Assembly (NCBI RefSeq): GCF_001570605.1 | Contig: NZ_BBXG01000001.1 | Coordinates: 615,646 to 679,645, forward strand | Length of the DNA stretch: 64,000 nt | Direction of reading: 5' to 3' | From: Herbidospora cretacea | GTDB lineage: Bacteria > Actinomycetota > Actinomycetes > Streptosporangiales > Streptosporangiaceae | Shown: positions 16,011 to 24,835 of the stretch, piece by piece | Position numbering within the stretch: position 1 is the stretch's first letter | Layout of the letters: each line of letters starts with the position of its first letter | The notes under the pieces: generated by a model | The model's input: only the letters and a program-made list of their open reading frames with translations | Told to the model about the DNA's origin: nothing | Database searches by the model: none | Made by a program: the position numbers and the translations under genes

Positions 16011-17191
16011 CGATCGAGGACGACCTGCGCACCACCCTGCGCCGGGCCGCCGCCCACGCCCCCCTCGCCCCGCCCGCGCTGGTGGCCGGGATCGGCCGCC
16101 GGAGCCGCCGCCGGACCCGGGCCCGGCTGCTCGCCTCGGCCGCCGCCGTCGTCGTGGTCACGGCCGGGACGGTCCTGGCGATCCGGCAGGAGAGCCCCCG
16201 GCCCGTGGTGGTCAACCCGTCCCTGCCGGCCATCACCCGCGAGCAGGTGGTGGGCGCGCCGCCGGTGGAGGAGGTGTGGCCGGAGGCGGTCCGGGTCGTC
16301 CCGGCGGCCCTGCGCGACGGCCGCCGCCTGCGCGCCCTGGCCCTCGCCGGCGACCGCACCGCGCTGCTGTCGACCTGGGGCTCCCACGAGAACGCCAACG
16401 CCGTCTACGCCTACGACCAGGTCACCCGCCAGATCCGCAAGGTCACCGACGTCCGCACGCGGAAGGGCGAGATCTCCGACGGCTTCCTCGTCGACGGCGA
16501 CCGGCTGATCTGGCACGTCACGACCGGCACGTCGGCGGTCCTGTGGCAGGCGCCGCTGTCCGGCGGCCCCGCGCGGCGGCTGCCCGGCGGGCTCCCGCAC
16601 GTCCCGGCGCGGATGGAACTCCACGGCGACCGGCTGGTCTACTCCGCGCGGGAGGGCGTGTTCACCGTCCCGGCCACCGGCGGGCGGCCCGAGCCGGTGC
16701 CCGGCGGGCAGGGGCTGTTCCTGCTGGAGTGGCCGTGGGCGGGCGCCTTCGAGCCGGCCGACATGATCGAGATCGCGTTCCGGCGGCTGGTCAACCTGGA
16801 GACGGGCGAGGTCTCCGAGGTCACCCCCGGGCCGGGGGAGAAGAACGTGATCTGCGGGGTGACCACCTGCTCGGGGCTGCGCGCCGACGGCGGCGCGTTC
16901 GTCCGGGGCCGGGACGGGACCGGGGAGCGGGCGCTGCCGGGACTTCCACACGGCCTGGCCGCCGACCGGATCATGGGGCTGACCGACTCCCGGCCGGAGG
17001 AGTCCGAGCAGTACCTCCTCGACGTGACGACCGGCCGGGCCGGCAGCCTGGAGCTCGACATCCCGGCCGACGACGAGTCGTACACCACGATCGCCGTCAC
17101 CGTCGACCGGCGGGACATGCTCAGCGCGCATCGGATCGGCGCCGAAACGTTGGTGATCATCGACCTGCGGCGGATAGTCTCCGGCTCGTGA
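16007..17191 (+). CDS. Membrane-anchored propeller-like protein, putative anti-sigma partner
   Basis: 394 aa. A short cytoplasmic N-terminus (MTIEDDLRTTLRRAAAHAP) precedes one transmembrane helix (about 42-59). The extracellular part has repeated strands such as DRLIWHVTTGTSAVLWQ and GDRLVYSAREGVFTVPATGG, resembling TolB/six-bladed propeller repeats. Proteins of this layout usually follow SigE-type sigma genes, so the N-terminal segment may hold the sigma factor. No recognised zinc anti-sigma motif is present. Translationally coupled on both sides. Confidence 0.7.
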   Translation: MTIEDDLRTTLRRAAAHAPLAPPALVAGIGRRSRRRTRARLLASAAAVVVVTAGTVLAIRQESPRPVVVNPSLPAITREQVVGAPPVEEVWPEAVRVVPAALRDGRRLRALALAGDRTALLSTWGSHENANAVYAYDQVTRQIRKVTDVRTRKGEISDGFLVDGDRLIWHVTTGTSAVLWQAPLSGGPARRLPGGLPHVPARMELHGDRLVYSAREGVFTVPATGGRPEPVPGGQGLFLLEWPWAGAFEPADMIEIAFRRLVNLETGEVSEVTPGPGEKNVICGVTTCSGLRADGGAFVRGRDGTGERALPGLPHGLAADRIMGLTDSRPEESEQYLLDVTTGRAGSLELDIPADDESYTTIAVTVDRRDMLSAHRIGAETLVIIDLRRIVSGS

Positions 17192-18036
17192 TCGACGGGA
17201 TCGGCGCCCTGGTGGCGCGTCATCTGGGCCGTCCGGCCCAGTCGGTGGTCAAGCTCGGCGAAGGCTGGGACAACGTCGCCTTCGAGGTCGACGGCGACCT
17301 CATCGTGCGCGGCAGCAAGGAGGGCGGCGCCGAGGAGGTCCGCCGGGAGGCCCGCCTCCTCGCCCTCGTCGCGCAGGTGTCGCCCGTGCCCGTCCCCCGG
17401 GTCGTCTTCGTCGACGAGGGGGCGGGCGTGATGGCGTACCGGAAACTGCCGGGAGAACCCCTCGACAGCCGGCTCGGGATCGCGGTCGCCGAACCCCTGG
17501 GAGCCTTCCTCGCCGCCATGAACGCGGTGCCCGCCGAGCGGGTCGAGGGGCTGGTCGAGGTCGACGACGACCCCTTCTACGCCTGGCTGGCCGGGACCAT
17601 CGAGGAGTACCACGAGGTCGTCCGCGACCACGTGCCGGACGACCTGCGCGGCGACGTCGAGAAGTTCCTGCGCGCCGACCCGCCCCGCGACCAGACCAGG
17701 CGGATGGCCTTCTGCCACAACGACCTCGGCTGCGAGCACGTCCTGACCGACGGGACCGCCGTCACCGGCGTCATCGACTGGACCGACGCCGCGATCTCCG
17801 ACCCCGCTTACGACCTGGGCCTGATCCTGCGCGACCTCGGCCCCGACGTGTTCGCCGGGACGCTGCGCAGCTACCGCGAGCACGGCGGCGACGCGGGCCC
17901 CGACGCGGAGGTCCGGGCCCGGTTCTACGCCCGCTGCGCGATCATCGAGGACATCGCCTACGGCCTGACCCAGCCCGGCGCGCAGCACTACGCCGACGAG
18001 GGCCTGTCCCACCTGGCCTGGACGTTCGCCGGCTGA
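17188..18036 (+). CDS. Aminoglycoside/macrolide phosphotransferase-family protein
   Basis: 282 aa APH-fold kinase. Catalytic loop HNDLGCEHVL and Mg-binding DWTDAA are visible. The usual Asn of HxDxxxxN is His, a variant also found in macrolide kinases and many uncharacterised phosphotransferases. N-lobe nucleotide-binding residues lie in LGEGWDNVAFEV. Coupled by GTGA to the propeller gene, which is unusual for a resistance kinase and hints at a metabolic substrate. Its 3' end overlaps the ACT gene by 49 bp, tail to tail. Confidence 0.8.
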   Translation: MIDGIGALVARHLGRPAQSVVKLGEGWDNVAFEVDGDLIVRGSKEGGAEEVRREARLLALVAQVSPVPVPRVVFVDEGAGVMAYRKLPGEPLDSRLGIAVAEPLGAFLAAMNAVPAERVEGLVEVDDDPFYAWLAGTIEEYHEVVRDHVPDDLRGDVEKFLRADPPRDQTRRMAFCHNDLGCEHVLTDGTAVTGVIDWTDAAISDPAYDLGLILRDLGPDVFAGTLRSYREHGGDAGPDAEVRARFYARCAIIEDIAYGLTQPGAQHYADEGLSHLAWTFAG

Positions 18037-18395
18037 CTGAGCACCCGCAGGGTGTCGGCGGCCCGGTCGGGCGGCACGAACAGGTGGTCGTGGAAGTAGG
18101 CCGACACCGCGTTCGACGGGATGCCCTCCGCCGCGAGCGCGGTGGCGACGGCGGCCAGCATGCCGACCGCCGCCAGCGACGAGTGCACCCGCAGGGTGAT
18201 CCACCGGCACGGGAACACGCCCTCGGCCTGCCCCTCGGGCACGACCAGGGTCAGCCCTTCGGGCTCGGTGAAGGTCAGCACCGGCGTCACGCCCGGCGGG
18301 GTCTCGCGGGCGGTGACGAAGACGTAGACGCCGTCGTGGAGCACCGGGTCGAGGTCCGCCAGCAGGGTCGCCAGGTCGCTCTCGCCGGGGGTCAC
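17988..18395 (-). CDS. ACT domain-containing protein
   Basis: 135 aa. Matches the small actinomycete ACT_7/DUF2241-like proteins (LLADLDPVLHDGVYVFVTA; ITLRVHSSLAAVGMLAAVATALAAEGI; VSAYFHDHLFVP). ACT folds bind amino acids, but the ligand and partner are unknown. GTG 18395 overlaps the recombinase stop (GTGA), so both come from one transcript. Confidence 0.85.
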   Translation of the reverse strand: MTPGESDLATLLADLDPVLHDGVYVFVTARETPPGVTPVLTFTEPEGLTLVVPEGQAEGVFPCRWITLRVHSSLAAVGMLAAVATALAAEGIPSNAVSAYFHDHLFVPPDRAADTLRVLSQPANVQARWDRPSSA

Positions 18396-19336
18396 CCGAT
18401 CACCGCCGCGACGATCTGCGACGGGTCGCGCTCCAGATTGTCGCGGCTGTGGATGTAGATGTCGGTGGTGGAGGAGCTCGCGTGGCCGAGCGCCTGCTGG
18501 AGCTGCTTCACCGACGCGCCCCGGTCGCTGGCGACGGTCGCGAAGGTGTGGCGCAGCGCGTGGGGCGTCACCTTCGACTCCAGCCCGGCCGCCTTGGCGA
18601 CCTTCACGACCAGCCGGTAGGCGTCGGCCCGGTCGAGCGCCCGGCCGCCCGCGGTGGCGAACAGCGGCCCGGTCAGCTTCTCCCTGGTGATCCCGGCGAG
18701 GCGGGCGCGGTCGTCGAGGTAGGCGTCGAGCGCCGCCGCGGTGGCCGGGGGCAGGTTCCGCACGCGGGTCTTCTGGCCCTTGCCGACGATCCTGAGGGTA
18801 CGGTGGCCGCGCTGATGCCCCAGGTCGTCGACGGTGGCGGCCAGGGCCTCCGACACGCGCGGCCCGAGTTCGATCATCAGGCGGACGAACGCGGCCGTCC
18901 GCAGGGCGGTGGGCCCCTTCGCGGCGTCGGCGGCGGCCACCAGGGCGCGGGCCTCGTCCTCGGTGAGGCCGACGGTCTCGGACTGGAAGCGCTCGACCTT
19001 GGGGCGGCGGACCCGCGTGAACGGGTTGGCCTCCAGCAGCCCTTCGTCGGTGGCGTAGGCGTACCAGGAGGAGACGGCCGACAGCTTCCTGGCGAGGGTG
19101 CGCGGCGAGACGGGCTCCAGCCAGCGGGCGAACGCGTCGCCGTGGACGCGGATGACCCGCAGCGGGTGGATCTCGTGCCGTTCGCAGAAGGCCAGCCACT
19201 GGGCCAGGTCGGAGCCGTAGGCCGAACGGGTGTGCGGCGAGGCGAACGACAGCAGCCAGGCCTGGGTGAGCCGGTCGAGCACCGCCTGCCCGTCGCGGGC
19301 CAGCACGCCGTCGATCACGCGTTCGGGCAGACTCAT
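18392..19336 (-). CDS. Tyrosine recombinase, XerC/D-like
   Basis: 314 aa with a SAM-like N-terminal domain (about 18-105) and a catalytic domain carrying the complete set Arg160, Lys186, His259-x-x-Arg262, His285 and Tyr294 (TDIYIHS). No phage or plasmid genes are adjacent, so it is either a chromosomal XerC/D-like enzyme or a remnant integrase. A second, divergent recombinase is at 58094. It starts 5 bp after the sigma-factor stop. Confidence 0.88.
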   Translation of the reverse strand: MSLPERVIDGVLARDGQAVLDRLTQAWLLSFASPHTRSAYGSDLAQWLAFCERHEIHPLRVIRVHGDAFARWLEPVSPRTLARKLSAVSSWYAYATDEGLLEANPFTRVRRPKVERFQSETVGLTEDEARALVAAADAAKGPTALRTAAFVRLMIELGPRVSEALAATVDDLGHQRGHRTLRIVGKGQKTRVRNLPPATAAALDAYLDDRARLAGITREKLTGPLFATAGGRALDRADAYRLVVKVAKAAGLESKVTPHALRHTFATVASDRGASVKQLQQALGHASSSTTDIYIHSRDNLERDPSQIVAAVIG

Positions 19337-19341
19337 GATCG

Positions 19342-20559
19342 TCAGGATACTCCGGCGCGGGCCAGCAGCAGCGCCTTCTCGCGGGCGTTCCTGGTCAGCT
19401 CGGCCGCCCTGCGGAACTCGGCCCTGGCCTCCTCGTCGCGGCCGAGCCTGGCCAGCAGGTCCCCCCGGACGGTGGGCAGCAGGTGGTAGCCCGCCAGCGC
19501 CGGATCTTCGGTGAGCTCGTCGACCAGGGCGAGCCCGGCCTGGGGCCCGTAGGCCATCGACAGGGCCACCGCCCGGTTGAGCTCGACGACCGGGGAGGGG
19601 ACCTGTTCGGCCAGCCGTTCGTAGAGGGCCGCGATCCGGCCCCAGTCGGTCGCCTCGGCGGTCTCGGCCCGCGCGTGGCAGGCGGCGATGGCGGCCTGGA
19701 GCGCGTAGGGGCCGTGGCCCGCCTTCTCCAGGGCGGCCAGCCCCGCCGCGATGCGGCCCCGGTCCCATCTCGCGCGGTCCTGGTCGAGGAGCAGGATCGG
19801 GACGCCGGCGTCGTCGGTGCGGGCGTCCAGGCGGGAGGCCTGGATCTCCAGGAGCGCCCGCAGCCCGTGCACCTCGGGCTCGGCGGGCAGCAGGTCCTCC
19901 AGCAGGCGGGCCAGCCGCAGCGCCTCCTCGCACAGGTGGGGCCGGATCCAGTCGTCGCCCGCGGTCGCCGTGTAGCCCTCGTTGAAGATCAGGTAGATGA
20001 CCTCCAGGACCGCCTCCAGCCGTTCGCCGAGCTCCTCGCGGGGCGGGACCTCGAACGGGACCCGCTCCTTGGCCAGGGTCTTCTTGGCGCGGGAGATCCG
20101 CTGCGCCAGCGTGGCCTCCGGGGTGAGGAACGCGCGGGCGATCTCGTCGGTGCTCAGCCCGCCGAGCAGCCGCAGCGTCAGCGCCACCCGGGTCTGCGTG
20201 GTGAGCACCGGGTGGCAGGCGACGAACACCAGCCGCAGGACGTCGTCCTCGATGGCGTCGGGGTCGGGCTGCTCCGCCACGCCGCTCGCCCGCCGGGCCA
20301 GTTCGGCCAGCCGCTCGTCGTGGCGCTCCCGCCGCCGGAACAGGTCGACCGCGCGGCGCTTGGCGACCGTGGTCAGCCACGCCCCCGGGTTGCGGGGCAC
20401 GCCGTCGCGGGGCCACTGTTCGAGGGCCGCGACGAGCGCGTCCTGGGCCAGCTCCTCGGCCAGGCCGACGTCGCCGGTCAGCCGCGTCAGGCCCGCGATG
20501 ACCCGGGCCGCCTCGGTCCGCCAGACCTCCTCCGCCGCCTGGTTCGCCTTGTTGGTCAC
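19342..20559 (-). CDS. ECF sigma factor with DUF6596 C-terminal domain, second copy
   Basis: 405 aa. Region 2 (LTGDVGLAEELAQDALVAALEQWP, shown here as a region, with NPGAWLTTVAKRRAVDLFRR) and region 4 (LLGGLSTDEIARAFLTPEATLAQRISRAKKTL region) precede a long DUF6596 extension. About the same size as the 13431 paralogue and of the same family. The GTG 20559 start lies only 25 bp from the divergent YCII gene, so the two share or overlap promoters. YCII partners are thought to modulate such sigma factors. Confidence 0.9.
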   Translation of the reverse strand: MTNKANQAAEEVWRTEAARVIAGLTRLTGDVGLAEELAQDALVAALEQWPRDGVPRNPGAWLTTVAKRRAVDLFRRRERHDERLAELARRASGVAEQPDPDAIEDDVLRLVFVACHPVLTTQTRVALTLRLLGGLSTDEIARAFLTPEATLAQRISRAKKTLAKERVPFEVPPREELGERLEAVLEVIYLIFNEGYTATAGDDWIRPHLCEEALRLARLLEDLLPAEPEVHGLRALLEIQASRLDARTDDAGVPILLLDQDRARWDRGRIAAGLAALEKAGHGPYALQAAIAACHARAETAEATDWGRIAALYERLAEQVPSPVVELNRAVALSMAYGPQAGLALVDELTEDPALAGYHLLPTVRGDLLARLGRDEEARAEFRRAAELTRNAREKALLLARAGVS

Positions 20560-20584
20560 CGGGACATTCCACCAGACTGGGCGG

Positions 20585-20980
20585 ATGCGATTCATGATCA
20601 TGGGCCTGGGGAGCGAGGCCAGCGAGGCGGGCGTGCTGCCGAGCGACGACCTCATCGAGGCCATGCGCGCCTACAACGCCTCGATGACGGAGGCCGGGGT
20701 GCTGGTGACGGCCGAGGCGCTCCACCCGATGTCGACGGGGGCGCGGATCTCGTACCGGAAGGGGAAGGCCGTCGTCATCGACGGGCCCTTCACCGAGACG
20801 AAGGAGGTCATCGCCGGGTTCTGGATCATCGAGGTGGCCTCCAAGGAGGAGGCGGTGGCCTGGGCGCTGAAGATGCCCTACGTCCAGGACGGCGAGGAGG
20901 GGATCGAGATCCGCGAGGTCTTCGAGGTGCCCGAGCTCGACGAGCGGATCGCGGCCGAGCGGGAACGCGGCGAGCGGTGA
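20585..20980 (+). CDS. YCII (DGPF) family protein
   Basis: 131 aa, intact. Starts MRFMIMGLGSEASEAG and has the family core VIDGPFTETKEVIAGFWIIE, a small alpha/beta-barrel fold. Gene partner of the divergent DUF6596 sigma factor. It has an extended charged tail (ERIAAERERGER). Its TGA overlaps the methyltransferase GTG. Biochemical role unknown. Confidence 0.9.
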   Translation: MRFMIMGLGSEASEAGVLPSDDLIEAMRAYNASMTEAGVLVTAEALHPMSTGARISYRKGKAVVIDGPFTETKEVIAGFWIIEVASKEEAVAWALKMPYVQDGEEGIEIREVFEVPELDERIAAERERGER

Positions 20981-21741
20981 CCTTCGACGATCGCCTGGCC
21001 GAGGGCGGGGCGGTGCCCGTCGAGGGGTGGGACTTCTCCTGGTTCGACGGGCGCGCCACCGAGCAGCGGCCCTCGTGGGGGTACGCGCGGCTGCTCGCCG
21101 AACGGGCCGCCACGTCCACGGCGCTGCTCGACGTGCAGACCGGCGGCGGGGAGGTCCTCGCGGCGGTGCCCGGTCTGCCGCCGGTGGTGGCGGCGACCGA
21201 GTCGTGGGAACCCAACCTGGCCCTGGCCCGGCGGCGGCTCGGCGAGGGCGTCGCCCACGTCGCCGACGACGCCGACCTGCCCTTCCCCGACGGGCGCTTC
21301 GACCTGGTCGTCTCCCGTCATCCCGTCACCACCCGCTGGGACGAGATCGCCCGGGTGCTCACCCCCGGCGGCCGCTACCTGGCCCAGCACGTCGGGTCGG
21401 GGTCGGTGCGGGAGCTGACCGAGTTCATGATGGGCCCCGTCGTCGGAGGCCGCCGATCGCGCGATCCGCTGACGACCCATTCGGGCGTCGACGTCGTCGG
21501 GCTCACCGCCGCCGCCGAACGCGCCGGGCTCACCGTGACCGACGTGCGGCACGAGGCGCTCCGGATGGAGTTCTTCGACGTCGCAGCCGTCGTGGTGTTC
21601 CTGCGGAAGGTCGTCTGGACGGTCCCCGGCTTCACCGTCGAGGCCTACCGCGACCGCCTGGAGGTCCTCCATGCCTTCATCGAGCGGCACGGCCCGTTCG
21701 TGGCCCACTCGCAGCGTTTCCTCATCGAGGCGGTTCGCTGA
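20977..21741 (+). CDS. Class I SAM-dependent methyltransferase
   Basis: 254 aa. Motif I is degenerate (LLDVQTGGGEVLAAV), followed by an acidic residue after strand 2 (AATESWEPN) and FPDGRFDLVVSRHPV, the strand-4 region of small-molecule methyltransferases. Coupled to the YCII gene by GTGA. Substrate unknown. The last 20 bp overlap the convergent response regulator. Confidence 0.82.
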   Translation: MTFDDRLAEGGAVPVEGWDFSWFDGRATEQRPSWGYARLLAERAATSTALLDVQTGGGEVLAAVPGLPPVVAATESWEPNLALARRRLGEGVAHVADDADLPFPDGRFDLVVSRHPVTTRWDEIARVLTPGGRYLAQHVGSGSVRELTEFMMGPVVGGRRSRDPLTTHSGVDVVGLTAAAERAGLTVTDVRHEALRMEFFDVAAVVVFLRKVVWTVPGFTVEAYRDRLEVLHAFIERHGPFVAHSQRFLIEAVR

Positions 21742-22426
21742 TCAGACCGGCGTCGTGGACGAGCAGCGCGATCTGCACCCGGTTGTTGAAGCCCAGTTTC
21801 GCCAGGATGCTCGACACGTGGGTCTTGACCGTCGGGACGCTCAGATAGAGCTCGGCGCCGATCCGGGCGTTCGACCCGCCGTGGCCGACCGCGACGGCGA
21901 CCTCGCGCTCCCGGGCGTTGAGTGCCTCCAGCCGGGCCAGGGCGACGGCTCTGCGGCGGTCGTGGCCGGACTCGGCGACGCGGTCCATCAGGCGGCGGGT
22001 CACCCCCGGCGACAGCACGGGGTTGCCGCGCGCCACCTCCCGCACCGCCTCGACGATCTCCGCCGGAGGGGTGTCCTTGAGCAGGAACCCGGCCGCGCCC
22101 GCCCGCAGGGCCCGCAGGACGTGTTCGTCGGCGTCGAAGGTGGTCAGCACGATGACCTCGGGGGCGCCGGGCTTCGCGCGCACCACTTCGGTCGCGGCCA
22201 GACCGTCCATGGACGGCATGCGGATGTCCATCAGGATCACGTCGGGCGCCAGGGCGTCGACCAGCCCGGCGACCTGCGAGCCGTCGGCGGCCTCACCCAG
22301 GACGCGAAGGTCGGGGGCGCCGCCGAGCATCATCGTCAGCCCGGCCCGGACCAGCGGGTCGTCGTCCACGATGAGCACGGCGATGGTCGCGGGGTCGGTG
22401 ACGGGGTCGGTCGCCGGGGTGGTCAT
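21722..22426 (-). CDS. NarL/LuxR family response regulator
   Basis: 234 aa. Receiver domain (AVLIVDDDPLVRAG, phospho-Asp in VILMDIRMPSMDG, Lys in LLKDTPP) and C-terminal LuxR HTH (LNAREREVAVAVGHGGSN, LYLSVPTVKTHVSSILAKL). Its ATG overlaps the kinase stop (22423-22426). Targets unknown; no transporter is adjacent, unlike the first two-component system. Confidence 0.93.
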   Translation of the reverse strand: MTTPATDPVTDPATIAVLIVDDDPLVRAGLTMMLGGAPDLRVLGEAADGSQVAGLVDALAPDVILMDIRMPSMDGLAATEVVRAKPGAPEVIVLTTFDADEHVLRALRAGAAGFLLKDTPPAEIVEAVREVARGNPVLSPGVTRRLMDRVAESGHDRRRAVALARLEALNAREREVAVAVGHGGSNARIGAELYLSVPTVKTHVSSILAKLGFNNRVQIALLVHDAGLISEPPR

Positions 22427-23559
22427 GCGGGCCAGGGTAGCCAAGCCGCCAGCACCCAGCCGCCGTCCGGCCGCGCGCCGTGGGTGAGCCGTCCCCCGGC
22501 CAGCGCCACCCGCTCGGCCAGGCCGGTCAGCCCCTGCCCGCCGGAGTGGACGGCCGGAGCGCCGGGCGGCCGTTCGTTGCGGACCTCGACCGTCAGCCCC
22601 GGCCCGGCCGACCCGGCGACCGTCACCTCGACGGACGCGCCGGGGGCGTGCTTGCGGGCGTTGGTCAGGCCCTCCTGGACGATGCGGTAGCCGGTCCGCC
22701 CGATCAGGCCGGGCACCTCGCCCTCGACCTTCCCGGTCAGCGCCACCCGCATCCCCGCCGCCGCCGACTCCTCGGTCAGCCGGCCGACCTCGGCGAGGGT
22801 CGGCTGGGGCAGCTCGCGCACGGGGGCGCGGAGCACCCCGATCACGTCGCGCAGGTCCTGGAGGGCCTGGTGGGCGCTCTCCCGGATGATCTTCGCGGCG
22901 CGGGCCACGTCGTCGGGCGGCGCGTCGGGACGGAACTCCAGCGCGCCCGCGTGCACGCTGAGCAGCGACAACCGGTGGCCGAGGACGTCGTGCATCTCCC
23001 GGGCGATCGCCTCGCGGGCCTGCAACTGGGCCTGCTCGGCGCGCAGCCGCACCTCGACGGCCATCTGGGCCTCCCGGTCCCGGCGGGAGGCGGCGAGCTG
23101 GCGGCGGTGGTGGATCACCATGCCCCAGCCGGTGGCCATCCCGTAGATGGAGGCGCCCAGCACGAACACCAGCGCGCCCGGGTCCTCCGGATCGGGCCGC
23201 AGCAGGACGAAGACCAGGCACGACAGCAGGCCCAGCCCGAAGATCCCGCCGGTGACGCGCGGCGGCCGGTGCACGGCGACGTTGAACAGCGCCACGATGG
23301 TCGCCCCGGCGATCAGCTCCGACCAGGATGAGACGACCACCACGACGACCGCCAGCTCCACCGGGAACCGGCGCCGCCACCACAGGGCCGCGCAGCCCAG
23401 CACCCCCAGCACCTGGTCGACGTAGAACAGGGCCGGGTGGGGCAGCAGGTGGAGCGTCTCGACCCGCACGTATCCGGTCAGCAGGCCGAAGGCGACCGCG
23501 AACCCGAACAGCAGCGAGTCGGCGATCCAGTCACGGGGGCGGCGGGGGGACAGGTCCAT
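22423..23559 (-). CDS. Sensor histidine kinase (HisKA_3 type)
   Basis: 378 aa. About six membrane segments (residues 12-150) and a coiled linker precede His190 in AREMHDVLGHRLSLL; HATPase_c has EGLTNARKHAPG and QGLTGLAERVALAGG. First gene of a kinase-regulator pair. Start ATG 23559 gives the usual N-terminus. Confidence 0.93.
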   Translation of the reverse strand: MDLSPRRPRDWIADSLLFGFAVAFGLLTGYVRVETLHLLPHPALFYVDQVLGVLGCAALWWRRRFPVELAVVVVVVSSWSELIAGATIVALFNVAVHRPPRVTGGIFGLGLLSCLVFVLLRPDPEDPGALVFVLGASIYGMATGWGMVIHHRRQLAASRRDREAQMAVEVRLRAEQAQLQAREAIAREMHDVLGHRLSLLSVHAGALEFRPDAPPDDVARAAKIIRESAHQALQDLRDVIGVLRAPVRELPQPTLAEVGRLTEESAAAGMRVALTGKVEGEVPGLIGRTGYRIVQEGLTNARKHAPGASVEVTVAGSAGPGLTVEVRNERPPGAPAVHSGGQGLTGLAERVALAGGRLTHGARPDGGWVLAAWLPWPA

Positions 23560-23630
23560 CGCGTCCGAGCGTAACCACGACGCCTCCGGCGCGGCCATCC
23601 GCCGAAGGTCGCTCCCGCTCCGACTTCCGT

Positions 23631-24176
23631 CTACGGCGCGGACCACTCCTGGCGGCGGGCCTCGGCCAGCGCGATGGCCGCCGCCACCGCGACGTTGAAC
23701 GACCCCACCCGGCCCACCTGCGGGATGTAGGCGACCGCGTCGGCGGCCTCCAGGACGGCGGGGGAGCAGCCGTGGTCCTCGCTGCCGACCACCAGGCACA
23801 CGTCGCCGGTCAGTTTCGCCTCGTGCAGCGGGAGGGCGTCGCCGGTGAGCTCGATCGCCACGATCGTGAAGCCGTCTTCCTTGGCGGCCTTCACCGCCTG
23901 GGCGGCCGGGACCGGCTCGTGCCACTCGACCAGCCGGTCGGTGCCCAGCGCGGTCTTCTGCGCCTTGGGGTTGGTCGGCGGGGTCGCGTTGCCCGCCAGC
24001 CAGATGACGTCGACGCCGAACGCGGCGGCCGTACGGAAGATCGAACCGATGTTGAACGGCCCGGTGACCGACTCGACGATCATCCCGAGGCGGCCGGCCG
24101 TGTTGCGGCGCCAGGTGCGGTTGAGCCGCTTGACGTCGGTCGGGCGGAGCTGGCGGCGCGGGTTCGGGGTGCTCAT
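23631..24176 (-). CDS. TrmH/SpoU family RNA 2'-O-methyltransferase
   Basis: 181 aa SPOUT enzyme with the deep trefoil knot. Motif 1 is VTGPFNIGSIFRTAAAFGVD, motif 2 LVVGSEDHGCSPAVLEAAD, motif 3 VAYIPQVGRVGSFNVAVAAAIAL. The minimal length resembles tRNA 2'-O-methyltransferases without an extra RNA-binding domain. Its ATG overlaps the preceding methyltransferase stop, suggesting a joint RNA-modification operon. Confidence 0.9.
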   Translation of the reverse strand: MSTPNPRRQLRPTDVKRLNRTWRRNTAGRLGMIVESVTGPFNIGSIFRTAAAFGVDVIWLAGNATPPTNPKAQKTALGTDRLVEWHEPVPAAQAVKAAKEDGFTIVAIELTGDALPLHEAKLTGDVCLVVGSEDHGCSPAVLEAADAVAYIPQVGRVGSFNVAVAAAIALAEARRQEWSAP

Positions 24177-24763
24177 CTCGGGGTCACTTCCAGGATGCGG
24201 TAGGCGGCGCGGGAGGCGTGGCGGGTGGCCGTCCAGCCCTGCTCGGTGAGCCACTTCTGCAGGGAGTCGGAGCCGAGGTGCTTCTGGACGACCAGGTAGG
24301 CGGCCCCGCCGGGGAGCAGCCGGTCGAGCCAGCGGGTGAGCATGGCGTGGAGGGCGGGCTTGCCGATCCGGATGGCCGGGTTGGACCAGATGGCCGAGAA
24401 CCTCACGTCGTCGGGCATCTCGTCGGCGTGCACGCACCTTACTTTGTCAAGGCGGGCGGCCGTGGCGTTACGCTCCGTGAGCTCCAGTGACCGCCGGTTG
24501 ACGTCCACCGCCCAGACGGTCGCCTGCGGCGACCGGGTCGCCATCGTGAGCGCGATCGGCCCGTAGCCGCACCCCAGATCGAGCAGGTCGCCCTCGGCGG
24601 GCGGGGGCGGCACGGACTCCAGCAGGATCTTGGTGCCGGTGTCGACGCGGTCGGGGGAGAACACGCCCCGGTCGGTCTCCAGGCGCAGGTGCAGGTCGGG
24701 CAGCACCAGGGTGACCGTGGCGGGGCGGCTCTCGGCCTGCGGCCGCTCGTCGAAGTAGTGCAC
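24173..24763 (-). CDS. RsmC-like class I methyltransferase
   Basis: 196 aa MTS-fold protein: LLDLGCGYGPIAL (motif I), VWAVDVNRRS (acidic residue), and SNPAIRIGK at motif IV. Base N-methyltransferases normally have NPP[FYI] here; the second proline is replaced by Ala. Similar to the catalytic half of RsmC (16S rRNA m2G) without its N-terminal domain. It may act on rRNA or tRNA with the adjacent SpoU enzyme. A TACTTTGTCAAGG variant motif lies within the gene. Confidence 0.85.
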   Translation of the reverse strand: MHYFDERPQAESRPATVTLVLPDLHLRLETDRGVFSPDRVDTGTKILLESVPPPPAEGDLLDLGCGYGPIALTMATRSPQATVWAVDVNRRSLELTERNATAARLDKVRCVHADEMPDDVRFSAIWSNPAIRIGKPALHAMLTRWLDRLLPGGAAYLVVQKHLGSDSLQKWLTEQGWTATRHASRAAYRILEVTPR

Positions 24764-24835
24764 GGGCCGGAACGTTACCCCAGCTTCCGGGGGCGCGGGT
24801 CCGGCCCGGAGCGGGTCCGCCCCGGGCCGGCCGGA

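Noticed and set aside
17188..18036. Aminoglycoside resistance gene
   Set aside because: The fold is APH-like, but the operon with a sigma factor and the catalytic-loop variant do not support a specific drug-resistance call.
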